A DNA stretch of 64,000 nt from UBA6109 sp035366835. Lineage in GTDB: Bacteria > Desulfobacterota > Syntrophia > Syntrophales > UBA6109. A program made the position numbers and the translations under genes. Positions 57,001-63,769 of the stretch are shown here, piece by piece. The notes below the pieces were generated by a model. That model was not told the origin of the DNA, made no database searches, and saw only the letters and a list, made by a program, of their open reading frames with translations. Position 1 is the first letter of the stretch. The number at the start of each line of letters is the position of its first letter. Where the stretch lies: assembly GCA_035366835.1 (NCBI GenBank), contig DAOSIS010000009.1:47862-111861 (forward strand), in the 5' to 3' direction.

Positions 57001-57358
57001 CGCCTCGGTTTACGACGAACGCGCCGAGGCCGTGGCCCTCATGACCCTGCACAGCGCCAAGGGGCTGGAGTTTCCCGTGGTCTTTCTCGCCGGCGCCGAA
57101 GAGGGGCTGCTCCCCTGTTCGCTCTGGAACAACGTGGATACGGAAGAGGAGCGGCGGCTCTTTTACGTCGGCATTACCCGGGCCAGCGAGCGGCTGGTCC
57201 TGACTGCTTCCGCGAACCGGCCTTGGGCGGCCGGTCCTTCGCCGCGCCCGCTCTCCCGGTTTATCGGCGAAATGCCGGCGCAGCTGTTGTTGCTAGCCGC
57301 CGCTCCGCCCGGAAAGGCGAAGGCACGGAAAGGCCCGGAACAGATGGAGTTGTTTTAG
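54095..57358 (+). CDS. EndoQ-like PHP nuclease fused to UvrD/Rep-type helicase
   Basis: The 1087-residue protein joins two repair modules. Residues 1 to about 420 match endonuclease Q: PHP metal motifs DLHTHSPYSRATSP, GTGDFTHPGW, VHNLLYV, PAHVWTPWFSLFG and SNSDCHSPAKLGRE, then a zinc finger (CHVCLDPL ... CPVCGKPL, about 285-315). Residues about 470-1060 form a superfamily 1 helicase with all motifs: AGPGTGKTYTLTQR, VDEFQDLN, GDPDQAIYGFRGS, RNYRCPSTV, TLHSAKGLEFPVVF and FYVGITRASERL. EndoQ in archaea cleaves 5' of deaminated bases; the helicase could open the nick. The C-terminus is QMELF, a likely sliding-clamp motif. Start MDYIADLHTH uses GGAGG 12 bases upstream; MTTG four codons earlier is possible. 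Confidence 0.9.
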   Translation: MDYIADLHTHSPYSRATSPEGTLSGLAGWARVKGIQVIGTGDFTHPGWFRSLREELTPAEPGLFKLKDEESIVSPLTGVTPAPVRFLLSAEISSIYKREGSVRKVHNLLYVPDFGSAERLNATLAGIGNIESDGRPILGLDSRDLLEILLTQAPEGFLVPAHVWTPWFSLFGSKSGFDSIEACFGDLTPHVFALETGLSSDPDMNRLISGLDRFALISNSDCHSPAKLGREANLFSTDLDFFALRAAIRANRRDTFRATVEFFPEEGKYHADGHRACHVCLDPLETRRRGLTCPVCGKPLTVGVLHRVMELADRQKPLHRENSPEVFNLIPLPEVLGEILGTGPASKKVAELYSRIIGRFGSEFGLLLQAPPEEIRREFPILGEAVERMRSGRVIRRPGFDGEYGVIRVFEEGELDQLAGQENLFGSPSRRPAARKKQTETRPLPALADERHGARHCPVKKPGGPNPEQAAAIASNSRHILVTAGPGTGKTYTLTQRITAFLAAGRDPAKMAAITFTVKAADEVRERLAKAVGPAAGPVFVGTFHQFCLHWLRRSAPDLGVVGPGSRERLLRRLFPGLRAGERGRLAEELAEHFRRPAEEAASTLKPYLDELQRLKAVDLDAVIPEFVRRLDADATLKAQVSDSLDHLFVDEFQDLNGSQFELVRILSESARVFAIGDPDQAIYGFRGSNPGFFFRFAGMPGVEQVFLVRNYRCPSTVIAAAAALINHNSRHNSRPDSRPLVAESGRQGVIELHRAPTPAAEAEFIVRRIEELMGGIEHFSLHSGRGGDGGPGRGLGFSDIAVLFRLGRQAEEIAGALERRGIPFQQVGVEPFYLSVGLRPAYHFVQAAAGSEVIDDWLRLVGSLPGVGEASVERMEAALPLTGDFRDCRGLLHDLPQAAERALAELDETLSRFREAAARRGLAAALAGTMPFLSVGPELPGAKRLLDLAGSFGNDLAAFGNHLRRHADASVYDERAEAVALMTLHSAKGLEFPVVFLAGAEEGLLPCSLWNNVDTEEERRLFYVGITRASERLVLTASANRPWAAGPSPRPLSRFIGEMPAQLLLLAAAPPGKAKARKGPEQMELF

Positions 57359-57399
57359 CGAAGCCGTTGACGATGCGCGCTTGTTCTCAAAATCGCGCG

Positions 57400-57900
57400 C
57401 TACCTGCCGACCGCACGCTTCAGGGCCTCGATGTCGATCTTGATCATCTGAAGCATCGCCTTCATCGCCCGCTCCGATTTTTCAGGATCGGGATCGGTGA
57501 GCAACTCGTCCAATACCCTGGGCACGACCTGCCAGGAGACGCCGTATTTGTCTTTCAACCACCCGCACTGCCGGGCCTTCGGGTCTCCGCCTTCGGAAAG
57601 TTTCTCCCAGTAATAATCCACCTCGTCCTGCGACTCGCACCGGACGACAAAAGATACCGCCTCAGTGAACTTGAAAAGCGGCCCGCCGTTCAGCGCCACG
57701 AACTCCTGCCCGTCAAGCTCGAAGGTCACGGTCATGACGCTTCCCGCCGGTCTTCCGGAGACCGCGGCCCCTTGTTTTCCATAGCGGGAGGGGCCGGTGA
57801 TTTTCGAGTTCTTGAAAATCGAGGTGTAAAAGGCCGCCGCCTCTTCGGCCTGGTCGTCGAACCACAAGAACGGAGTGATTCTCTGAATACGGAATGGCAT
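57400..57900 (-). CDS. VOC family protein (PhnB/3-demethylubiquinone-methyltransferase-like)
   Basis: The 166-residue protein is a vicinal-oxygen-chelate fold member of the PhnB type. ITPFLWFDDQAEEAAAFYTS opens it and FELDGQEFVALNGGP is the central signature. WQVVPRVLDELL and a helical tail (RAMKAMLQMIKIDIEALKRA) close it. Members are usually annotated as 3-demethylubiquinone-9 3-methyltransferase, which is misleading; a binding or lyase role is open. GGAGGCGCGTT precedes the ATG. Confidence 0.85.
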   Translation of the reverse strand: MPFRIQRITPFLWFDDQAEEAAAFYTSIFKNSKITGPSRYGKQGAAVSGRPAGSVMTVTFELDGQEFVALNGGPLFKFTEAVSFVVRCESQDEVDYYWEKLSEGGDPKARQCGWLKDKYGVSWQVVPRVLDELLTDPDPEKSERAMKAMLQMIKIDIEALKRAVGR

Positions 57901-58337
57901 AACGCGCCTCCTTCCCGTCCGCCGATATGCTGCGCCAAAACAGCCCAATCGCGGACTACAATCTTATTACTCCGGCAAGTAAACATATCAATGGGCGTGA
58001 ATGATGAACTCCTCCGTTTGACGGCTGTACGGATGATTCTGAAAAGCCGCTCTCGTGATTTCGGTTATTGTTTCGACGTCTGCTTCGACCTCGTTGCGGA
58101 TGATGATATTCCTATGCAACTCATGCCTCCTGCTTCATCCGTTTGGACGGCCCCGCCTCGCGCCGGCTGCCGGGAGTCCTGCATCGCGCCGTCATGTTCC
58201 TTTCCTGCTCTTACTCCCTTTTGCGGCGCGCTTCGAGAAGTCCCCGGCGAAACGATCTTCATACCCCGACAAGAGCCGGGAGGAAAATGAGCCCCGCATC
58301 CGGACGGGACACGGGGTCTCAAGGCGCAAGGTCGGAT
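57901..58337. other. Intergenic stretch with repeat fragment, no gene seen
   Basis: The stretch holds the upstream region of the VOC gene, the terminal repeat fragment at 57966-57986, and GC-rich sequence without ribosome sites or recognisable protein similarity. Confidence 0.4.
57966..57986. repeat. 21-bp fragment identical to one end of the miniature element near 61.9 kb
   Basis: The 21 bases starting ATTACTCCGGCAA are the exact reverse complement of 61930-61950, the right end of the element described at 61793-61950. No second end is nearby, so this is a solo end or remnant of the same dispersed repeat. Confidence 0.7.
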
Positions 58338-58480
58338 TGCCGGAAGACTCCATGCGATGATCTCGGCCGTCAGTTCCACTCCCAGACCCGGTGTAGTGGG
58401 CACGCGGATCAATCCGTCCTTCACCTCCAGCGGTTCCGCAAAAATGACGCCGCACGGGGCGGACGGCGACAGGAGACCCG
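58338..58480 (-). pseudogene. C-terminal remnant of a probable enolase-superfamily enzyme
   Basis: Read on the minus strand, immediately after the P1 peptidase gene but in another frame, the sequence encodes GVIFAEPLEVKDGLIRVP followed by TTPGLGVELTAEIIAW. This pattern (EPL-x-V-x-DG-x-x-x-VP-x-x-PGLGVEL) is typical of the C-terminus of mandelate racemase/muconate-lactonising enzymes. No start or upstream part is present; the rest of the gene is missing, as after a deletion or recombination. Confidence 0.5.
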
Positions 58481-59449
58481 CTATGGATGGAGATTTCTGT
58501 AGCACGCAAGCCCGCAAAGCGGCGTGGCGTTTTTCACCGCCGAGATCACGGCCCGTTCCATCGCCCGGGCCGCGATCAGGCCGACGACGCTCAGATCCGC
58601 CTCGATACCGTCCGTGGACAGGGCGAAGATCGTGTCTCCGTCGTACATCGAATGCGCAGGCCGCATGGTCCGGGCGTAGCCGTTCTGGGCCATGGATGCC
58701 AGCTTGGCCGTCTGCGCCTTGGTGAGCGCGGCATTGGTCGCCACGACGCCGATCGTCGTATTGCCGGCGAAAAGGTTTCCTTTCCCGCGGTGGAAACCGA
58801 TCATGATCTCTTCCGTATCGGCCAGGGTCCGGCCATCGTCGTTCAGGGGGCCCGCGAGCTTTTCGCCGGAAAGGGGGTCCACCACGTCGCCCAGGCAGTT
58901 TACGGCCACCAGGGCGCCGACTTTCAAGTCCCCGGTCTGAAGGGCATGGCATCCCAGGCCGCTCTTCATGGCCCGCTGCATGCCCAGAATCTTTCCGACC
59001 GTGGCGCCCGTCCCTGCGCCGATCGAGCCCTGCCTGTTCTCCGCCGGACTTGCGTTCAGGCAAGCCTGATATCCCATCGCTTTGTCCGGCCTTACGCGGT
59101 GGTTGCCGACGGCGAGGTCGAAGAGCACGGCGCCGCAGACGATGGGGACCCGCGTGACCTGAACGTCGAATCCGACGTTTCTTTCCTCCAGGTACTGCAT
59201 GACCCCGGCTGCCGCGTCCAGACCGAAGGCACTCCCGCCGGCAAGAAAAATTGCGTGCACCTTCTGCACCAGATTGACGGGATTCAGGAGGTCCGTTTCC
59301 CTCGTCCCGGGAGCGCCGCCACGGACATCCACGCCGGCGGTTGCCCCTTCTTTGCAGATCAAGACGGTGCAGCCCGTCGCCGCTTCCGGGTCCTGTGCAT
59401 GGCCGACCCGAAGACCTCCGATGTCCGTAAACGGAATCTCTTGCATCAT
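58481..59449 (-). CDS. P1 family (DmpA-like, S58) peptidase
   Basis: The 322-residue protein is an N-terminal-nucleophile aminopeptidase of the DmpA/P1 family, made as a precursor that cleaves itself. The expected processing region is LFAGNTTIGVVATNAAL (about residues 225-241), where a Thr would become the new N-terminus. Other family blocks are GRPGTRETDLL-like near 50 (GGAPGTRETD), FLAGGSAFGLDAAAGV and GSIGAGTGATVGK. Members act on D-amino-acid or beta-amino-acid peptides; the substrate here is unknown. GGAGG lies before the ATG. The 3' neighbour is a gene remnant. Confidence 0.88.
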   Translation of the reverse strand: MMQEIPFTDIGGLRVGHAQDPEAATGCTVLICKEGATAGVDVRGGAPGTRETDLLNPVNLVQKVHAIFLAGGSAFGLDAAAGVMQYLEERNVGFDVQVTRVPIVCGAVLFDLAVGNHRVRPDKAMGYQACLNASPAENRQGSIGAGTGATVGKILGMQRAMKSGLGCHALQTGDLKVGALVAVNCLGDVVDPLSGEKLAGPLNDDGRTLADTEEIMIGFHRGKGNLFAGNTTIGVVATNAALTKAQTAKLASMAQNGYARTMRPAHSMYDGDTIFALSTDGIEADLSVVGLIAARAMERAVISAVKNATPLCGLACYRNLHP

Positions 59450-59575
59450 CGAACCTCCGCGAAAGCGCTGGCATGCCCTTGGGCCTCGGTATCTTCTACC
59501 AAGTACCGGACAAAAGGCTCTGACCGAATTTGCCGGTGATGTTCTTCCACCGGTCTCCGGTACCGGCGCGCCGAT

Positions 59576-60856
59576 TCACATGTTCTCATCGGAGAAAATC
59601 CCCATCCTCCGGTATATGGGACGAACCATGTCCCTCATCGCAGGGAGGTTTCTGGCGAAAAAGACTGACCCCACGACACAGCAGCCGCCTCCGATCATCA
59701 AAGTGAGCGGAGCCCCCAACCGATTCGCCATGATCCCGGCCAACAGGCTGCCGAAAGGGACCATGCCCCGGAATGCCATGGCATAGAAACTCATCACCCG
59801 TCCTCGCTTGTCCTCGTCCACGATCGTCTGCAGGACCGTGTTGCTGGAAGCCATTTGCACGATCATCCCGAACCCCGTCACCAGCATCAGAAGCAGAGAA
59901 AGCCAAAAAACGCGGGACAGCGAAAAAGCGATCAGCCCGGCGCCGAAGATACCCGCTGCCAGGGCAATCCATCTCCCCATGCCCAGGATGCTTTTTCGAG
60001 CCGCAAGATAGACTGCGCCTGCCAGTGCCCCGACCCCCGATGCGCCCAGCAGAAATCCGAGGGTATGCGGGCCCCCGTGGAGAACATCCCTGGCAAAAAC
60101 CGGCATGAGAACCGAATAAGGCATTCCCACCAGGCTTACCAATGCAAGGAGCATCAGAACAGACCGGATCGGCACAAAATTATAGGCATATACGAAGCCT
60201 TCCCGCAGCTCCCCGAGGATATGAAATTCCCGGTTGGAAACTTGCTCCTGCGGTACCCGCATCGCGAGTAATGAAGCAATGACCGCCAGGTAGCTGATGC
60301 TGTTCAGCAGGAAGCACATCCCCTCTCCCATTGAGGCAATGAGGACCCCGGCAATGGATGGTCCAAGCAGCCGCGAGCTGTTCACCATGGAGGAGTTCAA
60401 GGCAATGGCATTCCCCAGATCTTGTTTGGGGACGATTTCCACCATAAACGATTGACGCAAGGGCATGTCAAAGGCTTCGATGAATCCCAGGACGATGCCC
60501 AATACGAGGATTTGCCAAACAGCGATCTTTCCACCCAGGACCAGAAGCGCCAGGATGAATGCCTGTAACAGGGCCAGGCACTGGGTGACTATGAGCATTC
60601 GACGACGATTATACCGGTCCGACAGGACTCCCGCCAACGGACCCAGGATGAAAGAAGGAACCGAACCCGCAAATCCGATCAATCCCAACATAAAAGCAGA
60701 GCCGGTTAAGCGATACACCAGCCAGCTCATGGCAATGCGCTGCATCCATGTGCCGATTAAGGAAACGCCCTGACCGCCGAAATAGAGACGATAGTTCCTG
60801 GATCGGAGCGCTCGCACCGTCCTTTTCCAACCTGTCTTCACTTCCAACTTTTCCAT
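59576..60856 (-). CDS. MFS transporter (MFS_3/EntS-like)
   Basis: The 426-residue membrane protein has about twelve predicted membrane segments. The MFS signature between segments 2 and 3 reads GPLAGVLSDRYNRRRML, and the opening RSRNYRLYFGGQGVSLIGTWM is characteristic of the EntS/MFS_3 group of exporters for siderophores or drugs. No siderophore genes are near. It is on the minus strand with a 204-base gap to the cassette-like region, and likely monocistronic. Confidence 0.88.
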   Translation of the reverse strand: MEKLEVKTGWKRTVRALRSRNYRLYFGGQGVSLIGTWMQRIAMSWLVYRLTGSAFMLGLIGFAGSVPSFILGPLAGVLSDRYNRRRMLIVTQCLALLQAFILALLVLGGKIAVWQILVLGIVLGFIEAFDMPLRQSFMVEIVPKQDLGNAIALNSSMVNSSRLLGPSIAGVLIASMGEGMCFLLNSISYLAVIASLLAMRVPQEQVSNREFHILGELREGFVYAYNFVPIRSVLMLLALVSLVGMPYSVLMPVFARDVLHGGPHTLGFLLGASGVGALAGAVYLAARKSILGMGRWIALAAGIFGAGLIAFSLSRVFWLSLLLMLVTGFGMIVQMASSNTVLQTIVDEDKRGRVMSFYAMAFRGMVPFGSLLAGIMANRLGAPLTLMIGGGCCVVGSVFFARNLPAMRDMVRPIYRRMGIFSDENM

Positions 60857-61061
60857 CCTCTGCCGCTTCCTGGCGCACCGCTGGCCGCCATCCCGCCTGT
60901 TTGCCGAGAAACCGGAGACAATCCTTCAGATCATCCCTTTCCGGTTGCTAGGTCTCCAATGACGCAGCGATGCCTTTGGGGGTTTTGGCCGCGAATTTTG
61001 GTTCCGCCGAATTGGAATAATAGAATCCGACGGGCAATGCAGCGCTCTCCCGGCGACCCGA

Positions 61062-61514
61062 TCATGCGGCCTTTTGGGGTGGAAAATTCAGTGCCCCCGT
61101 CTGGAAATAGAATTTCCATTCGCCCGTCGATAACTTCGTGTATATCTTGCAGACCCGGCCTTTCCAATGGGACTCTTCCCTGGTGACTTTATGCCGCCAA
61201 AGGGTATCAATATCCACCACGGCGAATGCTGCATCCTGTTCCTTGGAGATTTCGATCTTCACGGTATCGCGACGATTGTGGATTAAGTCATGAGTATCAA
61301 AGAGATCCTGCCAGCTCTTCCGCCACCGCTCCCTGTCAAATCTTCCCATCACAAAGACCCAATCAATGGGATCGTGGGCGTCGGCTGTCGGCGGCCACGG
61401 CCACGCCATATCCGAATGGATCATGGATAGGAAGAGGTCTGGATTCTTCGTGTCCCAACCCTTTGTTTCAAGGTCAACCATCTCTTGAATCTTTTTTTGG
61501 ATCGCTGTGCTCAA
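61062..61514 (-). CDS. SnoaL-like (NTF2 fold) protein
   Basis: The 150-residue protein looks like a SnoaL-type NTF2-fold member: an N-terminal helix (IQKKIQEMVDLETKGWD), LFLSMIHSDMAWPWP, a central helix WRKSWQDLFD and a beta-sheet with AAFAVVDIDTLWRHK and ending KFYFQTGALNFPPQK. The family includes polyketide cyclases and many unknown small enzymes. The start codon is TTG, with AAGGAG seven bases upstream, and it lies only 18 bases after the attC-like hairpin at 61533-61597. That is the usual layout of an integron gene cassette. Confidence 0.75.
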   Translation of the reverse strand: MSTAIQKKIQEMVDLETKGWDTKNPDLFLSMIHSDMAWPWPPTADAHDPIDWVFVMGRFDRERWRKSWQDLFDTHDLIHNRRDTVKIEISKEQDAAFAVVDIDTLWRHKVTREESHWKGRVCKIYTKLSTGEWKFYFQTGALNFPPQKAA

Positions 61515-61532
61515 GTAAATTCTCCTTTTACC

Positions 61533-61597
61533 GCCTAACAACCGGCTGAGGGGTGCGGCGCGTTTTTTCTGCCGCATCCCTCAGCCAGAGGTTATGC
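61533..61597 (-). repeat. attC-like recombination site candidate 1
   Basis: In cassette (minus) orientation the site starts GCATAAC and ends GTTAGGC, complementary except for one base. Between them are a 4-base unpaired step (CTCT opposite GGTT) and a 16-base-pair stem (GGCTGAGGGATGCGGC with GCCGCACCCCTCAGCC, one mismatch) closing on an A-rich loop. R boxes, spacer and L stem follow attC organisation. The extrahelical base of classical attC sites is not evident. The DUF2283 stop codon lies inside the first R box, as in many cassettes. Confidence 0.5.
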
Positions 61598-61792
61598 AAC
61601 AGCTTTTATGTCAGATGGCAGCTTCTGAAGGCTTAACTCTTTAAGCTGAACTTTTGTGCTGGCGTTGTCGATGTCGATGCCCACCAGGTGACCGTCTGCG
61701 TCATAGTCCAAAACGACTCCCTCAGATATCTCACGGCTTTCCGCACTTGGTTTTTCAGAAAGATCGATGTAGAGAGTCTGTATCCGGGTAAT
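61592..61792 (-). pseudogene. DUF2283 gene, 5' end lost at an inserted element
   Basis: The minus-strand reading TLYIDLSEKPSAESREISEG, then VVLDYDADGHLVGIDIDN and STKVQLKELSLQ is a clear DUF2283 protein. The usual N-terminus (M-K-x-x-Y-D-x-x-x-D) is missing: the frame runs into the miniature element whose end is at 61793. Upstream codons TAC CCG GAT ACA GAC TCT would fit the family if two bases were restored in the TCTC run, so there is probably also a small deletion. DUF2283 proteins often pair with a small upstream partner, here the frameshifted gene at 61960-62191. Confidence 0.7.
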
Positions 61793-61950
61793 ATTACTCC
61801 GGCAACAAAAGATGCCAATACTGTCATTCCCGCCCCCGCCTTCGCGAGGGTAAACTGCAGCGGGAATCCAGGACAGGACTGGATGCCCCCGGATCGAGTC
61901 CGGGGCAGGCTTATCAAGTCCGGCATGACATGTTTACTTGCCGGAGTAAT
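61793..61950. mobile_element. Miniature inverted-repeat element, 158 bp
   Basis: The ends are perfect 13-base inverted repeats, ATTACTCCGGCAA (61793-61805) and TTGCCGGAGTAAT (61938-61950). One more paired base lies outside. The inside holds GTCATTCCCGC ... GGAATCCAG ... GGCATGAC, a widespread bacterial intergenic repeat. It carries no gene. It interrupts the 5' end of the DUF2283 gene, separating it from its partner. Confidence 0.75.
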
Positions 61951-61959
61951 AATTCAGTT

Positions 61960-62191
61960 TCACAATTTGAACCCTCGATCTGGGAAAGCATTGTGAATGG
62001 TTTTCTTGTCGTTAAGCGTGATTACCCGCAGTATTCGATCCCCCAATTCCGGAATAGCCCCCCCAGAACCGAAAACGATTGTGCTCCTGAGGTTCTACCC
62101 GTATGGGTTCTGAATTGCGTGGATGCACCATTCCCTCTTTAGATAAGGCCGTTTCGAAACAGTCAGTAAAGCTGTATTCGTCCAAGTTCAT
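61960..62191 (-). pseudogene. Small partner gene of DUF2283, frameshifted at a run of seven G
   Basis: The minus-strand frame begins MNLDEYSFTDCFETALSKEG and reaches RFRFWG at a run of seven G (plus strand C, 62058-62064), after which it meets a stop at 62012. With six G the reading becomes FWGAIPELGDRILRVITLND, then KKTIHNAFPDRGFKL and a stop at 61960. That is a coherent small protein whose LRVITL-x-D-x-x-TIHNAFPDR end recalls short proteins encoded next to DUF2283 (DUF4258-like). TTG at 62185 with GGAG seven bases upstream may be the true start. A slipped base, phase variation or sequencing error could each explain the extra G. Confidence 0.65.
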
Positions 62192-62240
62192 TCTCCGTGC
62201 CTATTATATTGCCCTTGCGATTTTATTGATATTGATTTCC

Positions 62241-62291
62241 GCGTAACGTGCCGGTCAGCCGCGGCCGTAGGCCGTCGGCTGAAGTGGCTGG
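62241..62291 (-). repeat. attC-like recombination site candidate 2, beside intron copy A
   Basis: In minus orientation this half-site ends in GTTACGC (62247-62241). Its stem pairs TCAGCCG (62255-62261) with CGGCTGA (62276-62282), extended by CGGCC/GGCCG around a GTA loop with one bulged T (62275). The other R box would lie at or beyond the intron boundary at 62292. The box and stem resemble candidate 1 (shared GGCTGA and GTTA-N-GC). Confidence 0.42.
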
Positions 62292-62563
62292 GTACGCCCG
62301 GCACAGGCGTGAACTTGTGGGATGCAAGTCCCCTAACACGAATCCGATTAATGTTTGAAAACACTAACAAAAGTACTAGCCGAAGGCAAAGACGGAACCA
62401 CGAGGGCCGTCCTGAGGAGTGTAAAGCGATGAACCAAACCTGTCCCGAGCCTGTCGAGAGGAACAGAAACAGCATACAAGGCTCAAGTCTCAGGGCATCG
62501 CCCGGTGCGGACCCCCATGCCGGTGGTGTGGGGGGCCGGGAGGCTAATTCCCGGCTACCCGAT
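62292..62563 (+). mobile_element. Decayed group II intron, copy A, lacking the reverse transcriptase
   Basis: The 272-base copy starts GTACGCCCGGC and contains domain I-like blocks GGCGTGAACTTGTGGGATG, ACTAGCCGAAGGCAA and AACAGAAACAGCATACAAGG. It then jumps to a domain V-like hairpin (GCCCGGTGCGGACCC..., near 62500) and the 3' end CCCGGCTACCCGAT. Introns of this kind normally carry about 1.3 kb of maturase gene, absent here. Domain V has changes that spoil pairing, so splicing is doubtful. Its 3' end abuts the stop codon of the relE-like gene, which runs on the other strand. Confidence 0.7.
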
Positions 62564-62823
62564 TAGATTTTGTCTTTGTAAACATCCTTACGGTTGGCGA
62601 TTCTGAGGATAAGGATATCAAGACCCAACAGGGCATATATCACCCTGCAGTCGCCGATGCGATACTTGCGAAGCCCGGCAAACTGTCCCTTGAGTGCAGG
62701 ATTGGATTCAGGTTGTTTGATCAGTTCCTGCTCAATAAGGTCAAGGATTCGTTTCGCCTCGGGTTTCGATAGCTTCTTGAGGTCACGGTGGACCGACTTC
62801 TTGTAGACGATCTTATAGGCCAA
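62563..62823 (-). CDS. relE: RelE/ParE-family toxin
   Basis: The 86-residue protein has the RelE fold pattern: YKIVYKKSVHRDLKKLSK, a helix with AKRILDLIEQELIK, then LKGQFAGLRKYRIGDCRVIY and ILILRIANRKDVYK with the usual Arg and Tyr/Lys active residues. RelE toxins cut mRNA at the ribosome. The start codon is TTG, overlapping the antitoxin's end by 11 bases, which implies coupled translation. The stop codon touches the 3' end of intron copy A. Confidence 0.88.
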   Translation of the reverse strand: MAYKIVYKKSVHRDLKKLSKPEAKRILDLIEQELIKQPESNPALKGQFAGLRKYRIGDCRVIYALLGLDILILRIANRKDVYKDKI

Positions 62824-63031
62824 GAGAATCCCTCATCTCATTGGATGAAATAATCTCATCACCCTTGTCATGGAGTCGGTCCAGGGCGATCTGGAGATCA
62901 GCGAAATCCTCGATATACGACTCCAAAGCCTTCTGAATGATGAAAGAGCGGGGTCTTTCGGTCTCTTTAGCTATGCTATCTAGTTGATTGGCTAGATCTT
63001 TGGGAATCCGTACCGATATTGCTGTGCTCAT
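62813..63031 (-). CDS. relB: Ribbon-helix-helix antitoxin
   Basis: The 72-residue protein has an N-terminal ribbon-helix-helix DNA-binding domain (AISVRIPKDLANQLDSIAKE, PRSFIIQKALESYI) and an acidic C-terminal tail (DFADLQIALDRLHDKGDEII) that would wrap the toxin. AGGAGGTGCGCT precedes the ATG. It is the first gene of the pair and should repress the promoter at 63060-63088. Confidence 0.87.
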   Translation of the reverse strand: MSTAISVRIPKDLANQLDSIAKETERPRSFIIQKALESYIEDFADLQIALDRLHDKGDEIISSNEMRDSLGL

Positions 63032-63059
63032 AGCGCACCTCCTGTCATACTTGTATTAC

Positions 63060-63088
63060 ACTGTATGCAGGAATGCCTGTTTTGTCAA
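63060..63088 (-). promoter_or_regulatory. Promoter of the toxin-antitoxin pair
   Basis: On the minus strand TTGACA (63088-63083), a 17-base spacer and TACAGT (63065-63060) lie about 30 bases before the antitoxin ATG. The CATAC/GTATG inverted arms around the -10 region (63046-63067) could be the antitoxin operator. Confidence 0.6.
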
Positions 63089-63114
63089 GTCCGCGTTTGA
63101 ATCTATAATGATTC

Positions 63115-63172
63115 GCATAACCGGCTGGCAATGGAGCGCAGCGGAATTGCCAGTCCGAGTCGATGCGGTTGC
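63115..63172 (-). repeat. attC-like recombination site candidate 3, beside intron copy B
   Basis: In minus orientation the site ends GTTATGC (63121-63115). The stem pairs CTGGCAAT (63125-63132) with ATTGCCAG (63146-63153), extended by GG/CC across a bulged T (63154), the kind of extrahelical base seen in attC sites. The far R box would be at the intron boundary (63173). It lies 27 bases before the -35 box of the toxin-antitoxin promoter. Confidence 0.45.
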
Positions 63173-63769
63173 GTACGCCCGGCATAGGCGTGAACTTGTG
63201 GGATGAAAAGTCCCCTGTATCTGAATCCTGTCAATATCATGACATTGACACACGTACTAGCCGAAGGCAAGGGGCGGAACCGCGAGGGACCGTCCGAAGG
63301 AAGCCGGAGCGCAAACCGATGAGCCAAGCCTGCCCCGGACCTGATCCGGGGAACAGAAACAGCATACAAGGCTGAATCTCCAGGCAAGTCGGCACAACAT
63401 GACAAAGCCCTGGGTTCGGGAGATACGGTAAATGCTGCGGTTGCATAGCCACAGTTCACGTCTTATCCGAGGAGGCCTGCCCGGTCTGCGACTTCTTTGG
63501 GAGTGGCGTCCGTCATGGCAACATGCCGTGGAACCGGACAGGAGTCAGCAGAGGCCATAGTAGGCGCAAGGAAACAAGCCCGGCAAAGCCGGGAAAGACT
63601 TACCCCGCCGAAGGGCCGAACACAGAGAAAGGAAGAACCTCTATGAGCTCTCATGGCACGATGAATCCGGATGGAGGAGTGCCCATGGGGCGCGTCGTGG
63701 AACCGCCCGGTGCGGACCCGCATGCCGGGTGTGTGGGGGCCAGGGGTTAGCTAACCCCGGCTACCCGAT
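63173..63769 (+). mobile_element. Group II intron, copy B, lacking the reverse transcriptase
   Basis: The 597-base copy begins GTACGCCCGGC and carries the domain I blocks also found in copy A. It also has a longer middle part with GGAGTCAGCAGAGGCCATAG, a motif that normally stands before the maturase start. It then passes directly to domain V (GCCCGGTGCGGACCC, near 63704-63730) and the 3' end CCCGGCTACCCGAT. The maturase is missing. The 5' end reads GTACG instead of the usual GTGYG. Orientation is opposite to the cassette genes. Domain V is better preserved than in copy A. Confidence 0.75.

Noticed and set aside
61533..61597. Hairpin as a plain intrinsic terminator for the DUF2283 gene
   Set aside because: No T-run follows it in that direction, the stop codon lies inside it, and matching outer boxes (GCATAAC/GTTAGGC) are not part of a terminator. 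It remains a fallback if attC models fail.
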